In this document: one piece after another, positions 27,024 to 35,656 of the stretch
Numbering within the stretch: position 1 is the stretch's first letter
How the letters are laid out: each line of letters begins with the position of its first letter
Assembly (NCBI GenBank): GCA_023411575.1
Contig: JAEYOP010000020.1
Span: 62,001 to 126,000, forward strand
Source of the DNA: Bacillota bacterium
Lineage (GTDB): Bacteria > Bacillota > Clostridia > Acetivibrionales > DTU013
Length of the DNA stretch: 64,000 nt
Direction of reading: 5' to 3'
Notes under the pieces: generated by a model
Database searches by the model: none
Seen by the model: the letters and a program-made list of their open reading frames with translations, nothing else
What the model was told of the DNA's origin: nothing
Position numbers and translations under genes: made by a program

Positions 27024-27036
27024 GGGGGGCGAAGTC

Positions 27037-29742
27037 ATGATTTTACACGATGCGCAGCGTCCGGACCCGGATGCGCTTCTGGAGGGCCTTCGAGCCGATG
27101 AGCCCCGTAAAACGGGCAGGCTGCACATATTCTTCGGATATGCCGCAGGTGTGGGAAAAACCTATGCCATGCTCGACGATGCCCATGAACAGATGAACAG
27201 AGGGGTTGACGTGGTGGTCGGGTATGTGGAGCCCCATGCCAGGCCGGAGACGATGCAGCTTCTCCAGGGCTTGTCCTCGCTGCCCCCCAGGGTTGTGGAG
27301 CATAAGAACATCCAGCTCAGGGAATTCGATCTGGACGCGGCGCTCGAACGGAAGCCCCAGCTGATTCTGGTGGACGAACTGGCGCATACGAACGCTGACG
27401 GAGTCCGCAACAAAAAGCGGTATCAGGATATCGAAGAACTTCTCAACGCCGGGATCGACGTCTATACTACGGTAAATGTGCAGCATATAGAGAGCTTGAA
27501 TGACGTCATTCAGAATATTACAAAAGTCAACGTCCGTGAAACGGTACCGGACTCTGTTTTTGACAATGCCGACCATGTTAAACTGGTCGATATAGAACCG
27601 GATGCTTTGATAAAACGCCTGAAGGAAGGGAAGGTATACCAGCCGGACAAAGCCGGGACGGCGCTGGATCATTTTTTTGCAAGGGAAAACCTGTGCCTCC
27701 TCCGGGAGATCGCTTTGCGCAAGGCGGCAGACCGGATCAGCCACGACAACCGGAACGAACGGAGAGTGGCTGAAAAAATGGCCGGCATGAAGCTGCTGGC
27801 CTGCATTGGCACTTCGCCGTCCTCCGCAAGGTGCATCCGGTGGACCGCCCGGACCGCCCTGGCCTTTCATGTTCCCTGGACCGCCGCTTATGTGGAGAAT
27901 GTGGAGAGCAGCTATCTTACCGACGAGGAAAAGAAAAACATCGAGGCCAACCTGAATCTTGCGGAACGCCTTGGAGCGGAGATCGTAACGCTCACGGGGG
28001 AAAATACGGCCCATGTAATCGCGGAATATGCCAGAATGTCCGGCATAACGAATATCGTAATCGGAAAAAGCAGAAAGAAAAAAACATTGAAGAATATATT
28101 CGAAGCCGATCTGGAGGATAAACTCATTGCCCTCCTGCCCAGCGTCGAAATTCACATAATACCCGGAAAACCGCAGAAAAAGGCCCATGGCAGGTCAAGA
28201 ACCGTCAAGCTGAAGGAAAACCTGTCCTTTTCGCCGGCGGACACCTTCAGGACCGTCGGACTGCTGTCCGCGGCCACACTGCTGTGCATGGCCCTGCAGT
28301 CCCTCGGAATGGGAAATCAGAACATCATCATGGTGTATATCCTGTCTGTCCTGGTCGTTTCAAGAACAACGGAAGGATATGCCTATGCGGCCGTGGATTC
28401 CGTCCTCAGCGTGCTTGTGTTCAACTTCTTTTTTACGGAACCGTACTATACCTTTAACGCAATACAGCCGGGCTATCCGGTTACTTTCTTCATCATGCTG
28501 CTGGTGGCCTTGATCACGAGCGCCCTGACCGTCCGCGTCAAAAAGCAGGCCCAGTTGGCCGTGGAAAGAGAACGGCGCACGGAAATCCTGTATGAAATAA
28601 ACAAGAAGCTGCTTGCCACAAGAGGGCTTGAAAATATTACGGCGTTGACCAACGAATACATGACGAAGCTGTTCAAGCGCTCGTCCATCCTCTATACCCA
28701 CGATCCGGGAAACGGATCGGAGGGGGTTTTCAAGCAATCGCCTTTCGATCCCGACGCCTCGTTTCTCCGGACGGAGGAGGAACGTACCGTTGCCCACTGG
28801 GTTTTTGTCAATCAGAAATTCGCGGGAGCGGGAACGGATACCCTCATGGGGGCAAAAGCCTTTTACATGCCGGTGAGCTCCCAGGGCAAACCCCTCGGCG
28901 TGATCGGCCTGTCCTGCCTGAAGGGTCTGCTGAGCCAGACCAACCGGTTGTTCCTGCACATGCTCGCTTCCCAGTTCGCAATGGCTCTCGAAAGACAATT
29001 CCTGTCCGATGAACAGCGGCGGATCATGGTGGAAGCGGAAAAGGAAAAAATGAGAAGCAACCTGCTCAGGGCCATATCCCACGACCTTCGAACCCCGCTC
29101 ACCTGCATATCCGGCGCGAGTTCGGCCATACTGGAAAGCGGCGAACTGCTGGATAAGCAGACCCACGACAAGCTGGTGCGGGACATAAAGGAGGATTCCC
29201 AATGGCTGATCCGGATGGTGGAAAACATCCTTTCGGTTACCCGCATTCATGAAGGAACGGCCAATGTGAAAAAAGTCCCCGAGGCGGCCGAAGAGATCGT
29301 GGCGGCATCCGTCAGCCGCATCCGGAAGAGGTTTCCCGGCAGGAAAATCTCCGCGAAGGTGCCCGATGCGCTTTTGGTGGTCCCCATGGATGGGACCCTG
29401 ATCGAACAGGTGCTTATCAATCTTCTTGAGAACGCGGTGAAGCATTCTCCGGAAGATTCCGTGATCGGGGTCGAGGTCAAAAAGCACGGGAATCAGGCGG
29501 TTTTTGAAGTAATCGACAATGGAGAGGGGATCGCGGAGCAGGATCTGCCCTATCTTTTTGAAAGCTACGCTCCCAACCGGAAACGGAGCGTCGATTCCTC
29601 CAGGAGCATGGGGATCGGCCTGTCGATTTGCATGTCCATTATAAAAGCGCACCGGGGAAAAATGGAAGCAGCCAATAAAAAGGGAGGCGGCGCGGTATTC
29701 CGCTTTACGCTGCCGCTGGAAGGAAGTGGGGAAGGTGAATAG
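27037..29742 (+). CDS. kdpD: Osmosensitive potassium sensor histidine kinase
   Basis: This 901-residue protein has the full KdpD layout: the N-terminal KdpD domain with Walker-A-like FGYAAGVGKTYAML near 30, a Usp-like domain (about 250-370), four short TM helices with the DUF4118 region (about 405-500), a GAF-like segment, a HisKA box with His682 in AISHDLRTPL and a C-terminal ATPase domain (LLENAVKHSPED, GIGLSI). It senses low potassium or turgor and phosphorylates KdpE. The start ATG follows GGGGGGCG and lies just beyond the foldback element. Confidence 0.96.
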   Translation: MILHDAQRPDPDALLEGLRADEPRKTGRLHIFFGYAAGVGKTYAMLDDAHEQMNRGVDVVVGYVEPHARPETMQLLQGLSSLPPRVVEHKNIQLREFDLDAALERKPQLILVDELAHTNADGVRNKKRYQDIEELLNAGIDVYTTVNVQHIESLNDVIQNITKVNVRETVPDSVFDNADHVKLVDIEPDALIKRLKEGKVYQPDKAGTALDHFFARENLCLLREIALRKAADRISHDNRNERRVAEKMAGMKLLACIGTSPSSARCIRWTARTALAFHVPWTAAYVENVESSYLTDEEKKNIEANLNLAERLGAEIVTLTGENTAHVIAEYARMSGITNIVIGKSRKKKTLKNIFEADLEDKLIALLPSVEIHIIPGKPQKKAHGRSRTVKLKENLSFSPADTFRTVGLLSAATLLCMALQSLGMGNQNIIMVYILSVLVVSRTTEGYAYAAVDSVLSVLVFNFFFTEPYYTFNAIQPGYPVTFFIMLLVALITSALTVRVKKQAQLAVERERRTEILYEINKKLLATRGLENITALTNEYMTKLFKRSSILYTHDPGNGSEGVFKQSPFDPDASFLRTEEERTVAHWVFVNQKFAGAGTDTLMGAKAFYMPVSSQGKPLGVIGLSCLKGLLSQTNRLFLHMLASQFAMALERQFLSDEQRRIMVEAEKEKMRSNLLRAISHDLRTPLTCISGASSAILESGELLDKQTHDKLVRDIKEDSQWLIRMVENILSVTRIHEGTANVKKVPEAAEEIVAASVSRIRKRFPGRKISAKVPDALLVVPMDGTLIEQVLINLLENAVKHSPEDSVIGVEVKKHGNQAVFEVIDNGEGIAEQDLPYLFESYAPNRKRSVDSSRSMGIGLSICMSIIKAHRGKMEAANKKGGGAVFRFTLPLEGSGEGE

Positions 29743-30433
29743 CAAAACGCTGATCCTGATTGTGGAGGACGAAGAAGGGATATGCAATTTTATTTCGGCC
29801 ATCCTGCAGTCGAACGGCTTTGGGGTGATAAAAACCGCCCGGGGCAGGGAAGCGGTTTCCATGGCGGCATCCCACTGCCCGGACTTGATCCTGCTGGATC
29901 TGGGCCTGCCGGATCTGGACGGCGTCGAAGTGCTGAAAAGGATCCGGGACTGGTCGGGGGTTCCCGTCATCGTGGTATCGGCGCGGGGACACGAGCGTGA
30001 GAAGGTGGAAGCGCTGGATCTGGGGGCCGACGACTATATTACGAAACCGTTCGGAACGTCAGAGCTGCTTGCGAGAATCCGGACTGCGCTCCGGCACAGC
30101 CAGGCGGTCCATGCCGAGAATGGGCCCGGACCCGAAAAAGTGGTATCCGGGGAGCTTGGGATCGACTATGGCAAAAGGCTTGTAACGGTGGCGGGCAGAG
30201 AAATCCATCTGACTCCGGTCGAATACAAGATCCTTGTGCTGCTTTCGAGGCACATCGGGAAAGTACTGACCCACGATTTTATCATAAAAGAGATCTGGGG
30301 ACCGTATGCGAATGAAATACAGGCGCTGCGGGTGAATATGGCCAATTTGAGAAGAAAAATCGAGGCAAACCCTGCCGAACCTAGATATATCGTCACGGAA
30401 ACCGGCGTAGGATACCGGATGGTCGAAGAATAA
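29735..30433 (+). CDS. kdpE: Kdp operon response regulator
   Basis: This protein of 232 residues is an OmpR-type regulator with receiver (IVEDEEGI, Asp55 in LILLDLGLPD, Lys in DYITKPFG) and winged-helix domain (HLTPVEYKILVLL, then ALRVNMANLRRKIE and ETGVGYRM). It should activate kdpFABC when phosphorylated by KdpD. The GTG at 29735 overlaps the kdpD stop by eight bases; GTG 29726 is an alternative with a worse ribosome site. Confidence 0.94.
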   Translation: MNSKTLILIVEDEEGICNFISAILQSNGFGVIKTARGREAVSMAASHCPDLILLDLGLPDLDGVEVLKRIRDWSGVPVIVVSARGHEREKVEALDLGADDYITKPFGTSELLARIRTALRHSQAVHAENGPGPEKVVSGELGIDYGKRLVTVAGREIHLTPVEYKILVLLSRHIGKVLTHDFIIKEIWGPYANEIQALRVNMANLRRKIEANPAEPRYIVTETGVGYRMVEE

Positions 30434-30443
30434 CTTTAAGGAT

Positions 30444-30490
30444 GACCGAATAAAGAATCCGTTTTTAGGATTCGGTCGCCCTTTATTTTT
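30444..30490 (+). terminator. Probable terminator after kdpE
   Basis: An 8-bp stem (GACCGAAT with ATTCGGTC), containing an inner GAATCC/GGATTC option in its loop, is followed by GCCCTTTATTTTT. It ends the kdp operon just before the cobalamin operon promoter. Confidence 0.65.
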
Positions 30491-30499
30491 CCGAAAGAC

Positions 30500-30526
30500 T
30501 TGAGTTCATTCTATTTTTCCTATAAT
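30500..30526 (+). promoter_or_regulatory. Promoter of the cobalamin operon
   Basis: TTGAGT (30500-30505) and TATAAT (30521-30526) with a short 15-base spacer lie directly upstream of the cobalamin riboswitch. Confidence 0.6.
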
Positions 30527-30544
30527 ATAAATCATAACTGAACA

Positions 30545-30715
30545 GAAACGTACAGGCGCCGGCAAGGAGGGTATTCCGCCCTGCCGCATGAGGGAAGTGG
30601 GTTTGAACCCCACGCGGTCCCGCCGCTGTATAAGAAGAGCTCTTTCAAAATGCCACTGGGCGACCGGGAAGGCCGGAAGGGTGATGACGCTTGAGCCAGA
30701 AGACCTGCCTGTATG
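30545..30715 (+). promoter_or_regulatory. Cobalamin riboswitch
   Basis: Consensus parts are present in order. P1 is formed by TACAGGC (30551) and GCCTGTA; then come GGGAAGTGGGTTTGAACCCC with the P4-like hairpin, the conserved GCCACTGGG at 30652, and the B12 box AGCCAGAAGACCTGCC at 30694-30709. Binding of adenosyl- or related cobalamin should repress the synthesis genes that follow, through the terminator at 30789. Confidence 0.96.
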
Positions 30716-30788
30716 GAAGTCACCGTGAACTCTACGAGCGATAGAGGGTGCCGCGCATGCTTGTGTTCTATATTATCCGGGTATGTAC

Positions 30789-30826
30789 GACCTCTTGAAC
30801 AATTGTTTGAGAGGTCTTTCTTTTTT
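30789..30826 (+). terminator. Riboswitch expression-platform terminator
   Basis: A 12-bp hairpin with a GACCTCT/AGAGGTC base and loop AATT runs straight into TTTCTTTTTT. It lies between the aptamer and cobQ, so the switch likely works by transcription termination. Confidence 0.88.
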
Positions 30827-30858
30827 GGTATGGCCGGGAAAACAGGGGGAAACAGGAT

Positions 30859-32436
30859 ATGATGGGAAAATGCATAATGATACAGGGAACCGGCTCGTCC
30901 GTGGGCAAGAGCATTATCGCCGCGGGGCTTTGCAGGGTGTTCCGGCAGGACGGCTACCGGGTGGCGCCCTTCAAGTCGCAGAACATGGCGCTGAACTCCT
31001 ATATTACCAGGGACGGGAAGGAAATGGGGCGCGCCCAGGTGGTACAGGCCGAAGCGGCCGGAATAGAGCCTTCTGTCGAAATGAACCCCATCCTGCTGAA
31101 ACCGACCACCGATCGAAAATCCCAGGTTATTATAAACGGAGCCGTATACGGAAACATGTCCGCTGTAGAATACCACGAATACAAGCCCCAGTTGGCGGAA
31201 ATGGTAAAGGCCACATACCGAAAGCTTGCGGCGGCAAATGACGCCGTGGTGATCGAAGGCGCGGGGAGTCCCGCGGAAATCAATCTCCGGGACAAGGACA
31301 TCGTCAACATGGGGATGGCGGAGATGGCCGACGCGCCGGTGATCCTGGTGGGGGATATCGACAAGGGCGGCGTTTTCGCGGCCCTGGCCGGAACCATGCT
31401 GCTGCTCCGGGAAGAGGAGCGCGAAAGGGTAAAGGGCGTCATCATCAATAAATTCCGGGGGGATCTGGCGATCCTGAAGCCCGGCCTGCGGATGCTGGAG
31501 GACATCATCCATGTGCCGGTCCTCGGCGTGCTGCCCTACGCCGCATTGAACATTGACGACGAAGACAGCCTGACGGAACGGTTTGACCGAACGGGCCGGG
31601 AGGACGGGGAGGGAAGCGGGGACGATATTGACGTGGCCGTGGTAAAGCTCCCGCACATATCGAATTTTTCCGACTTCAGCGCCCTGGAAAACCTCGACGG
31701 CGTAAAGGTGCGGTACATAGACCAGCCTTCCGATATGAAAACGCCGGACCTTATAGTGTTACCGGGAACCAAAAATACAATGGAAGACCTTGCCCATCTT
31801 CGGAAAAGCGGAATGGAAGAGGAGATCAAAAAGCAGAACCGGAAAGGGGCGGTGGTGTTTGGAATCTGCGGAGGATACCAGATGCTCGGAAAGACAATAC
31901 AGGACCCCTTCCGGACGGAATCGGAACTGCTGGAACTGGAAGGGATGGGCCTTCTGAACGCCGGAACGGTTTTCCGGCAAAAGAAGGTCACCACCCAGGT
32001 GGAAGGCGTATTGTCCGGCGACTGGGGATTGCTGAAAGGACTGGCGGGTACCGGGATCACCGGATATGAAATCCACATGGGCGCCACGGAATACGGAAAA
32101 GGCTGCATTCCGTACCTGACGGTCGGCAAGGCCCCGGGCGGCGGGCAGGAATACCTGGATGGGGTGAGGAATGCGGAAGGGAATGTTTTTGGAACCTATA
32201 TTCACGGCATATTCGACAATACGGCCTTTACCTCGGGCTTTCTGAATAATTTGCGGGAAATGAGGGGAAAAGGAGGGGCGAAAGCCTTCGAATACGACTA
32301 CAGGGCATACAAGGAGCAGCAGTATGACAAGCTCGCAAACATGATCCGGGAGAACCTGGACATGGAGAAGATATACGAAATAACCGGATTGCAGAAGGAA
32401 GACAGCAGCCATGCCGATACTCTTTCACCTGATTGA
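30859..32436 (+). CDS. cobQ: Cobyric acid synthase
   Basis: This 525-residue glutamine amidotransferase (CobQ/CbiP) amidates side chains b, d, e and g of adenosyl-cobyrinate a,c-diamide. The ATP-binding domain starts MIQGTGSSVGKSIIAAGLCR; the triad glutaminase domain has the nucleophile Cys in VFGICGGYQMLG near 340 and the His in FGTYIHGIFDN near 455. It is the first gene after the cobalamin riboswitch and overlaps cbiB by 26 bases, so the two are translationally coupled. Confidence 0.96.
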   Translation: MMGKCIMIQGTGSSVGKSIIAAGLCRVFRQDGYRVAPFKSQNMALNSYITRDGKEMGRAQVVQAEAAGIEPSVEMNPILLKPTTDRKSQVIINGAVYGNMSAVEYHEYKPQLAEMVKATYRKLAAANDAVVIEGAGSPAEINLRDKDIVNMGMAEMADAPVILVGDIDKGGVFAALAGTMLLLREEERERVKGVIINKFRGDLAILKPGLRMLEDIIHVPVLGVLPYAALNIDDEDSLTERFDRTGREDGEGSGDDIDVAVVKLPHISNFSDFSALENLDGVKVRYIDQPSDMKTPDLIVLPGTKNTMEDLAHLRKSGMEEEIKKQNRKGAVVFGICGGYQMLGKTIQDPFRTESELLELEGMGLLNAGTVFRQKKVTTQVEGVLSGDWGLLKGLAGTGITGYEIHMGATEYGKGCIPYLTVGKAPGGGQEYLDGVRNAEGNVFGTYIHGIFDNTAFTSGFLNNLREMRGKGGAKAFEYDYRAYKEQQYDKLANMIRENLDMEKIYEITGLQKEDSSHADTLSPD

Positions 32437-33436
32437 TATCCTTATAGCGTTCATAATCGACCTCATTGTCGGCGATCCTTACCGCCTGCCCCACCCGGTG
32501 AGATATATCGGGTGGATTATTAGGAGCTGTGAAACTCTTCTGAGACGGGTGATCCCAAAAGGACAGCCGGAGAAAAGGGAGCGCCGGGAAAGGGTTGCAG
32601 GCGGCATCCTCATGGTTGCCGCGGTCCTGGCAACGGTCCTTCCGGTATTGCTCCTGCTGGCGCTGGCGAGTCTTGTCCATCCGGTCCTGTTCCACCTCTT
32701 CAACATCTATTTCCTTTATGCGGCACTGGCGGTCAAATGCCTTGCCGACGAGGCGAAGAAGGTCCATTTCTTTCTGGCCGCAGGAAAAATTCCCGAAGCG
32801 CGCCGGCAGCTTTCCATGCTTGTGGGCCGCCAGACCGGCCACCTGGAAGAGAAAGAGATCGTGCGGGGAGCGGTTGAAACCACCGCCGAAAACACAGTGG
32901 ACGGCATTATTTCGCCGCTGTTCTATGCCGTCCTCGGCTCCCTTTTCGGACTGGGCGCACCGGTGGTCTGGGCGTTCAAGGCCATCAGCACGCTGGACTC
33001 CATGGTGGGCTACAAAAATGAGAAATACCTCCACTTCGGAAGAATCTCCGCAAAGACGGATGATGCCGCAAATTATGTTCCCGCCAGGCTTTCCGGGGTG
33101 ATCATCCCCGCAGGGGCCTTTTTTTGCGGGATGGATTGGAGAAGAAGCTTCCGGATCATGCAGCGGGACCGGCGCAATCACAAAAGCCCCAACTGCGCTT
33201 ATCCCGAAGCGGCTTTTGCAGGGGCTCTCGGGGTCCGGATCGGCGGGGACAACATCTATTTCGGGAAGGTGGTCGAGAAACCGACCATTGGCGATCCCGA
33301 CAAGGAAATCGGCGAAGAGGATATTCCGGCTGCGGTCCGGCTGATGTACGCGGCTGCGGTCATTACCCTGCTGGCCGGTCTGGGGCTTGCCGCGGCAATT
33401 CTTTTTAGAACCTGTTTTGTATCTGGGGGCGCCTGA
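32411..33436 (+). CDS. cbiB: Adenosylcobinamide-phosphate synthase (C-terminus altered by MITE)
   Basis: This 341-residue membrane protein (CbiB/CobD) joins adenosyl-cobyric acid to aminopropanol phosphate. Family segments are visible: LIVGDPYRLPHPVRYIGW at the N-terminus, VETTAENTVDGIISPLFYAV, SMVGYKNEKY and the SPNCAYPEAAFAGALG motif near 262. The reading frame runs into the foldback element at 33405, which supplies the last ten residues and the stop. The natural end is probably lost, but the conserved core is intact. Confidence 0.93.
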   Translation: MPILFHLIDILIAFIIDLIVGDPYRLPHPVRYIGWIIRSCETLLRRVIPKGQPEKRERRERVAGGILMVAAVLATVLPVLLLLALASLVHPVLFHLFNIYFLYAALAVKCLADEAKKVHFFLAAGKIPEARRQLSMLVGRQTGHLEEKEIVRGAVETTAENTVDGIISPLFYAVLGSLFGLGAPVVWAFKAISTLDSMVGYKNEKYLHFGRISAKTDDAANYVPARLSGVIIPAGAFFCGMDWRRSFRIMQRDRRNHKSPNCAYPEAAFAGALGVRIGGDNIYFGKVVEKPTIGDPDKEIGEEDIPAAVRLMYAAAVITLLAGLGLAAAILFRTCFVSGGA

Positions 33437-33570
33437 GATTTTGAGCGGATTTTTCGTCAGACAAGGCAAATTTTCGCAGGAATAATCTGTTTATTACAAG
33501 AAAATTTAACGCAGTATGACGGAAAATCCGCCAAAAGATCAGGTGCCAACAGATGCAAAACAGGTTCTTA
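33405..33570. mobile_element. Foldback MITE-like element, copy 2
   Basis: This 166-base copy of the element at 26858 has its left end inside the 3' end of cbiB and its right end 18 bases before the cobD start. The core is nearly identical to copy 1. The segment after GAACCTGTTT differs from copy 1 on both arms in a matching way (TTGTATCTG facing CAGATGCAA), so pairing is kept. Confidence 0.88.
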
Positions 33571-33588
33571 TACTTTGAGGAGCAGAAC

Positions 33589-34689
33589 ATGGAAAACACG
33601 AGCGGGAACAAGGAAAATGCCCATGGGGGCAATATTTATGAGGTCGCGGGGGAATATGGCGTTGACTGGAGGGAATTGACGGATTTCAGCGCCAACATCA
33701 ATCCTCTTGGGCTCTCTCCGCTGCTGAAGGAACTGCTGGCTGCGGGGATAGACGGCCTGATCCACTACCCGGATGCGGAGTGCAGGGAATTGCGAAGGGA
33801 ATTGTCCGACTACCTCGGAGTCCCAATGGACCGGATCATAGCCGGAAACGGCGCTTCGGAAATCATCCGCCTCCTTTTTGAAGCCCTGGAGCCCCGGAAG
33901 CTGTATATGCCCGGGCCCTGCTTTTCCGAATATGAAAGCGCGGCGGACCGGTGCGGAACGGAATGCGTCTTTCATGAACTCCGGGAAGAAAACGGCTTTA
34001 TTCTGGATGTGAACCGTTTCCTAGGGGACATTCCCGGGGATGCGGATACGATTTTGATCTGCAACCCGAACAATCCCACCTCCGGGCTGGTTCCGAAACC
34101 GGAACTGCTGAAGCTGCTCGATCACTCACGCGAAAGGAAGCTCCGGGTTATTGTGGACGAAGCCTTTATCGAATTGACCGTAGGAGGAAATGACAATTCC
34201 GTTGCCGGCTGGATCGGGCAATATCCCAACCTGTTTGTCATCCGCTCGCTGACAAAGATTCTGGCAATTCCCGGCTTGAGACTGGGCTACGCCCTGGGGG
34301 AGCATTCCGTTATACAAAAAATGGGGCGGGAAAAGCTCCGATGGTCCGTGAATTCTTTTGCCTGCGGCATAGGAAGAGTGCTGAAGGAGGACAAGGCGTA
34401 TTTTGACACTACTTCAAGGTGGTTGGCCGGGGAAAAGGACCGGTTCTACGGCAAGCTGGCCGGGATCGGCAAATTAAAGCCATACAAACCCGAAACCAAT
34501 TTCATTCTGATCAAACTCCTGGAGGAGCGCCATACATCGGCATCCCTCCGGGAGCTCCTGATCCGGAAAGGCTTCATTATAAGGGATGCAAGCAATTTCA
34601 AATTTTTGAACGACCGGTTCATAAGGGTGGCCGTCAGGGAGCGGGAAGCAAACGACCGCCTTGTCCGGGCCTTGCTGGAGGTATTGTAG
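33589..34689 (+). CDS. cobD: Threonine-phosphate decarboxylase
   Basis: This PLP enzyme of 366 residues, of the class I/II aminotransferase fold, resembles CobD, which makes (R)-1-amino-2-propanol phosphate for the cobalamin nucleotide loop. Signs are HGGNIYEVA and FSANINPLG at the N-terminus, NPNNPTSG, DEAFIEL and Lys223 in SLTKILAIPGLRLGY. The histidinol-phosphate aminotransferase alternative is less likely given the FSANINPLG motif and the position after cbiB. The ATG at 33589 follows GAGGAG by six bases; an earlier in-frame ATG (33553) lies in the foldback element. Confidence 0.93.
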   Translation: MENTSGNKENAHGGNIYEVAGEYGVDWRELTDFSANINPLGLSPLLKELLAAGIDGLIHYPDAECRELRRELSDYLGVPMDRIIAGNGASEIIRLLFEALEPRKLYMPGPCFSEYESAADRCGTECVFHELREENGFILDVNRFLGDIPGDADTILICNPNNPTSGLVPKPELLKLLDHSRERKLRVIVDEAFIELTVGGNDNSVAGWIGQYPNLFVIRSLTKILAIPGLRLGYALGEHSVIQKMGREKLRWSVNSFACGIGRVLKEDKAYFDTTSRWLAGEKDRFYGKLAGIGKLKPYKPETNFILIKLLEERHTSASLRELLIRKGFIIRDASNFKFLNDRFIRVAVREREANDRLVRALLEVL

Positions 34690-34701
34690 GGAAGAAGGGA
34701 T

Positions 34702-34729
34702 TTTACTCCCCGGCCCGTTGTGGTAAAAT
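34702..34729 (+). promoter_or_regulatory. Possible promoter of folD-fchA
   Basis: TTTACT (34702-34707) and TAAAAT (34724-34729) are 16 bases apart in the 94-base gap between cobD and folD. A palindrome CCACCGGTGG follows at 34734-34743 and could be an operator. Confidence 0.4.
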
Positions 34730-34783
34730 GATACCACCGGTGGAAAAAGGAACCGGCAGAAGAAACAGGAAAGGAAACACAGG

Positions 34784-35647
34784 ATGGGAGCAAAAGAAAT
34801 CAAAGGCGCGCCTGTAGCGGAAGAAATCCGTTCGGAGCTGCGGATGGAAATAGAACGGATGAAGGCGTCGGGGCACGCTCCGAAGCTGTCGGTCCTGCTG
34901 GCCGGCAATGATCCGGGAAGCGTCTGGTATGCGCAAAGCAAGGTGAAGATCGGGGAAAAGCTGGGCGTTATCGTGGACCTGATCCGGTTCGGCGAAGAGG
35001 TGACGGAAGAAGAGCTCACCCGGAAGATTGACGAATTGAATTCGGACGGCAGCGTTCACGGAATCCTGGTGGAGCTGCCCCTGCCGAAGCAGTTGGATAA
35101 ATCCCGGATCATGAATGCCATTCATCCGCTGAAGGACGTGGACGGAGTTACGGCCGTAAACCGCGGGTATATCATGGGCGGGCAGGAAAGCCAGGCCCTC
35201 GTGCCGGCGACGCCGATGGCCTGCATCGAGCTCATCGAGCGCTCCGGCGTTGCATTGAGGGGCAGGAGAGTAACGGTCGTGGGCAGGGGCGATACGGTGG
35301 GCCGTCCCCTGGCGTCTCTCCTGATTACCCGGGACGCCACGGTAACCGTTTGCCATACGAAGACCCTGAACCTGGCGGAAGAGTGCCGCAAGGCGGAAAT
35401 ACTGGTTGCGGCGGCGGGCCGTGCACATCTGGTAACGGCCGATATGGTAGCCGAAGGAACCATTGTGATTGACGCCGGCATCAACGAGCTGCCCGGCGGG
35501 TCCTTTACGGGAGACGTGGATTATGAAGCCGTGAAGGAGAAGGCGGCTGCAATCACGCCAGTACCGGGAGGCGTCGGCAGCCTTACGACGACCGTGATCA
35601 TGAAAAATACGCTGAGGGCGCTCAAGCTGCAAAAGGGCTTGAAATAG
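34784..35647 (+). CDS. folD: Methylenetetrahydrofolate dehydrogenase/cyclohydrolase
   Basis: This 287-residue bifunctional enzyme interconverts 5,10-methylene-, methenyl- and 10-formyl-THF. The catalytic Tyr/Lys motif is SVWYAQSKVKIGEKLG near 46-61, with GILVELPLPKQL, the NADP-binding VVGRGDTVGRPLASLL near 166-180 and TPVPGGVGSLTTTVIMKNT near the C-terminus. It is followed after nine bases by a second cyclohydrolase gene, so the pair forms a one-carbon operon. Confidence 0.97.
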   Translation: MGAKEIKGAPVAEEIRSELRMEIERMKASGHAPKLSVLLAGNDPGSVWYAQSKVKIGEKLGVIVDLIRFGEEVTEEELTRKIDELNSDGSVHGILVELPLPKQLDKSRIMNAIHPLKDVDGVTAVNRGYIMGGQESQALVPATPMACIELIERSGVALRGRRVTVVGRGDTVGRPLASLLITRDATVTVCHTKTLNLAEECRKAEILVAAAGRAHLVTADMVAEGTIVIDAGINELPGGSFTGDVDYEAVKEKAAAITPVPGGVGSLTTTVIMKNTLRALKLQKGLK

Positions 35648-35656
35648 GAGGAACCC

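Noticed and set aside
28360..29970. 536-codon minus-strand frame antisense to kdpD
   Set aside because: Shadow of kdpD codon bias in GC-rich DNA; no recognisable domains.
30532..31656. Minus-strand frame across the riboswitch and cobQ
   Set aside because: It runs through the cobalamin riboswitch and the terminator, and has shadow composition.
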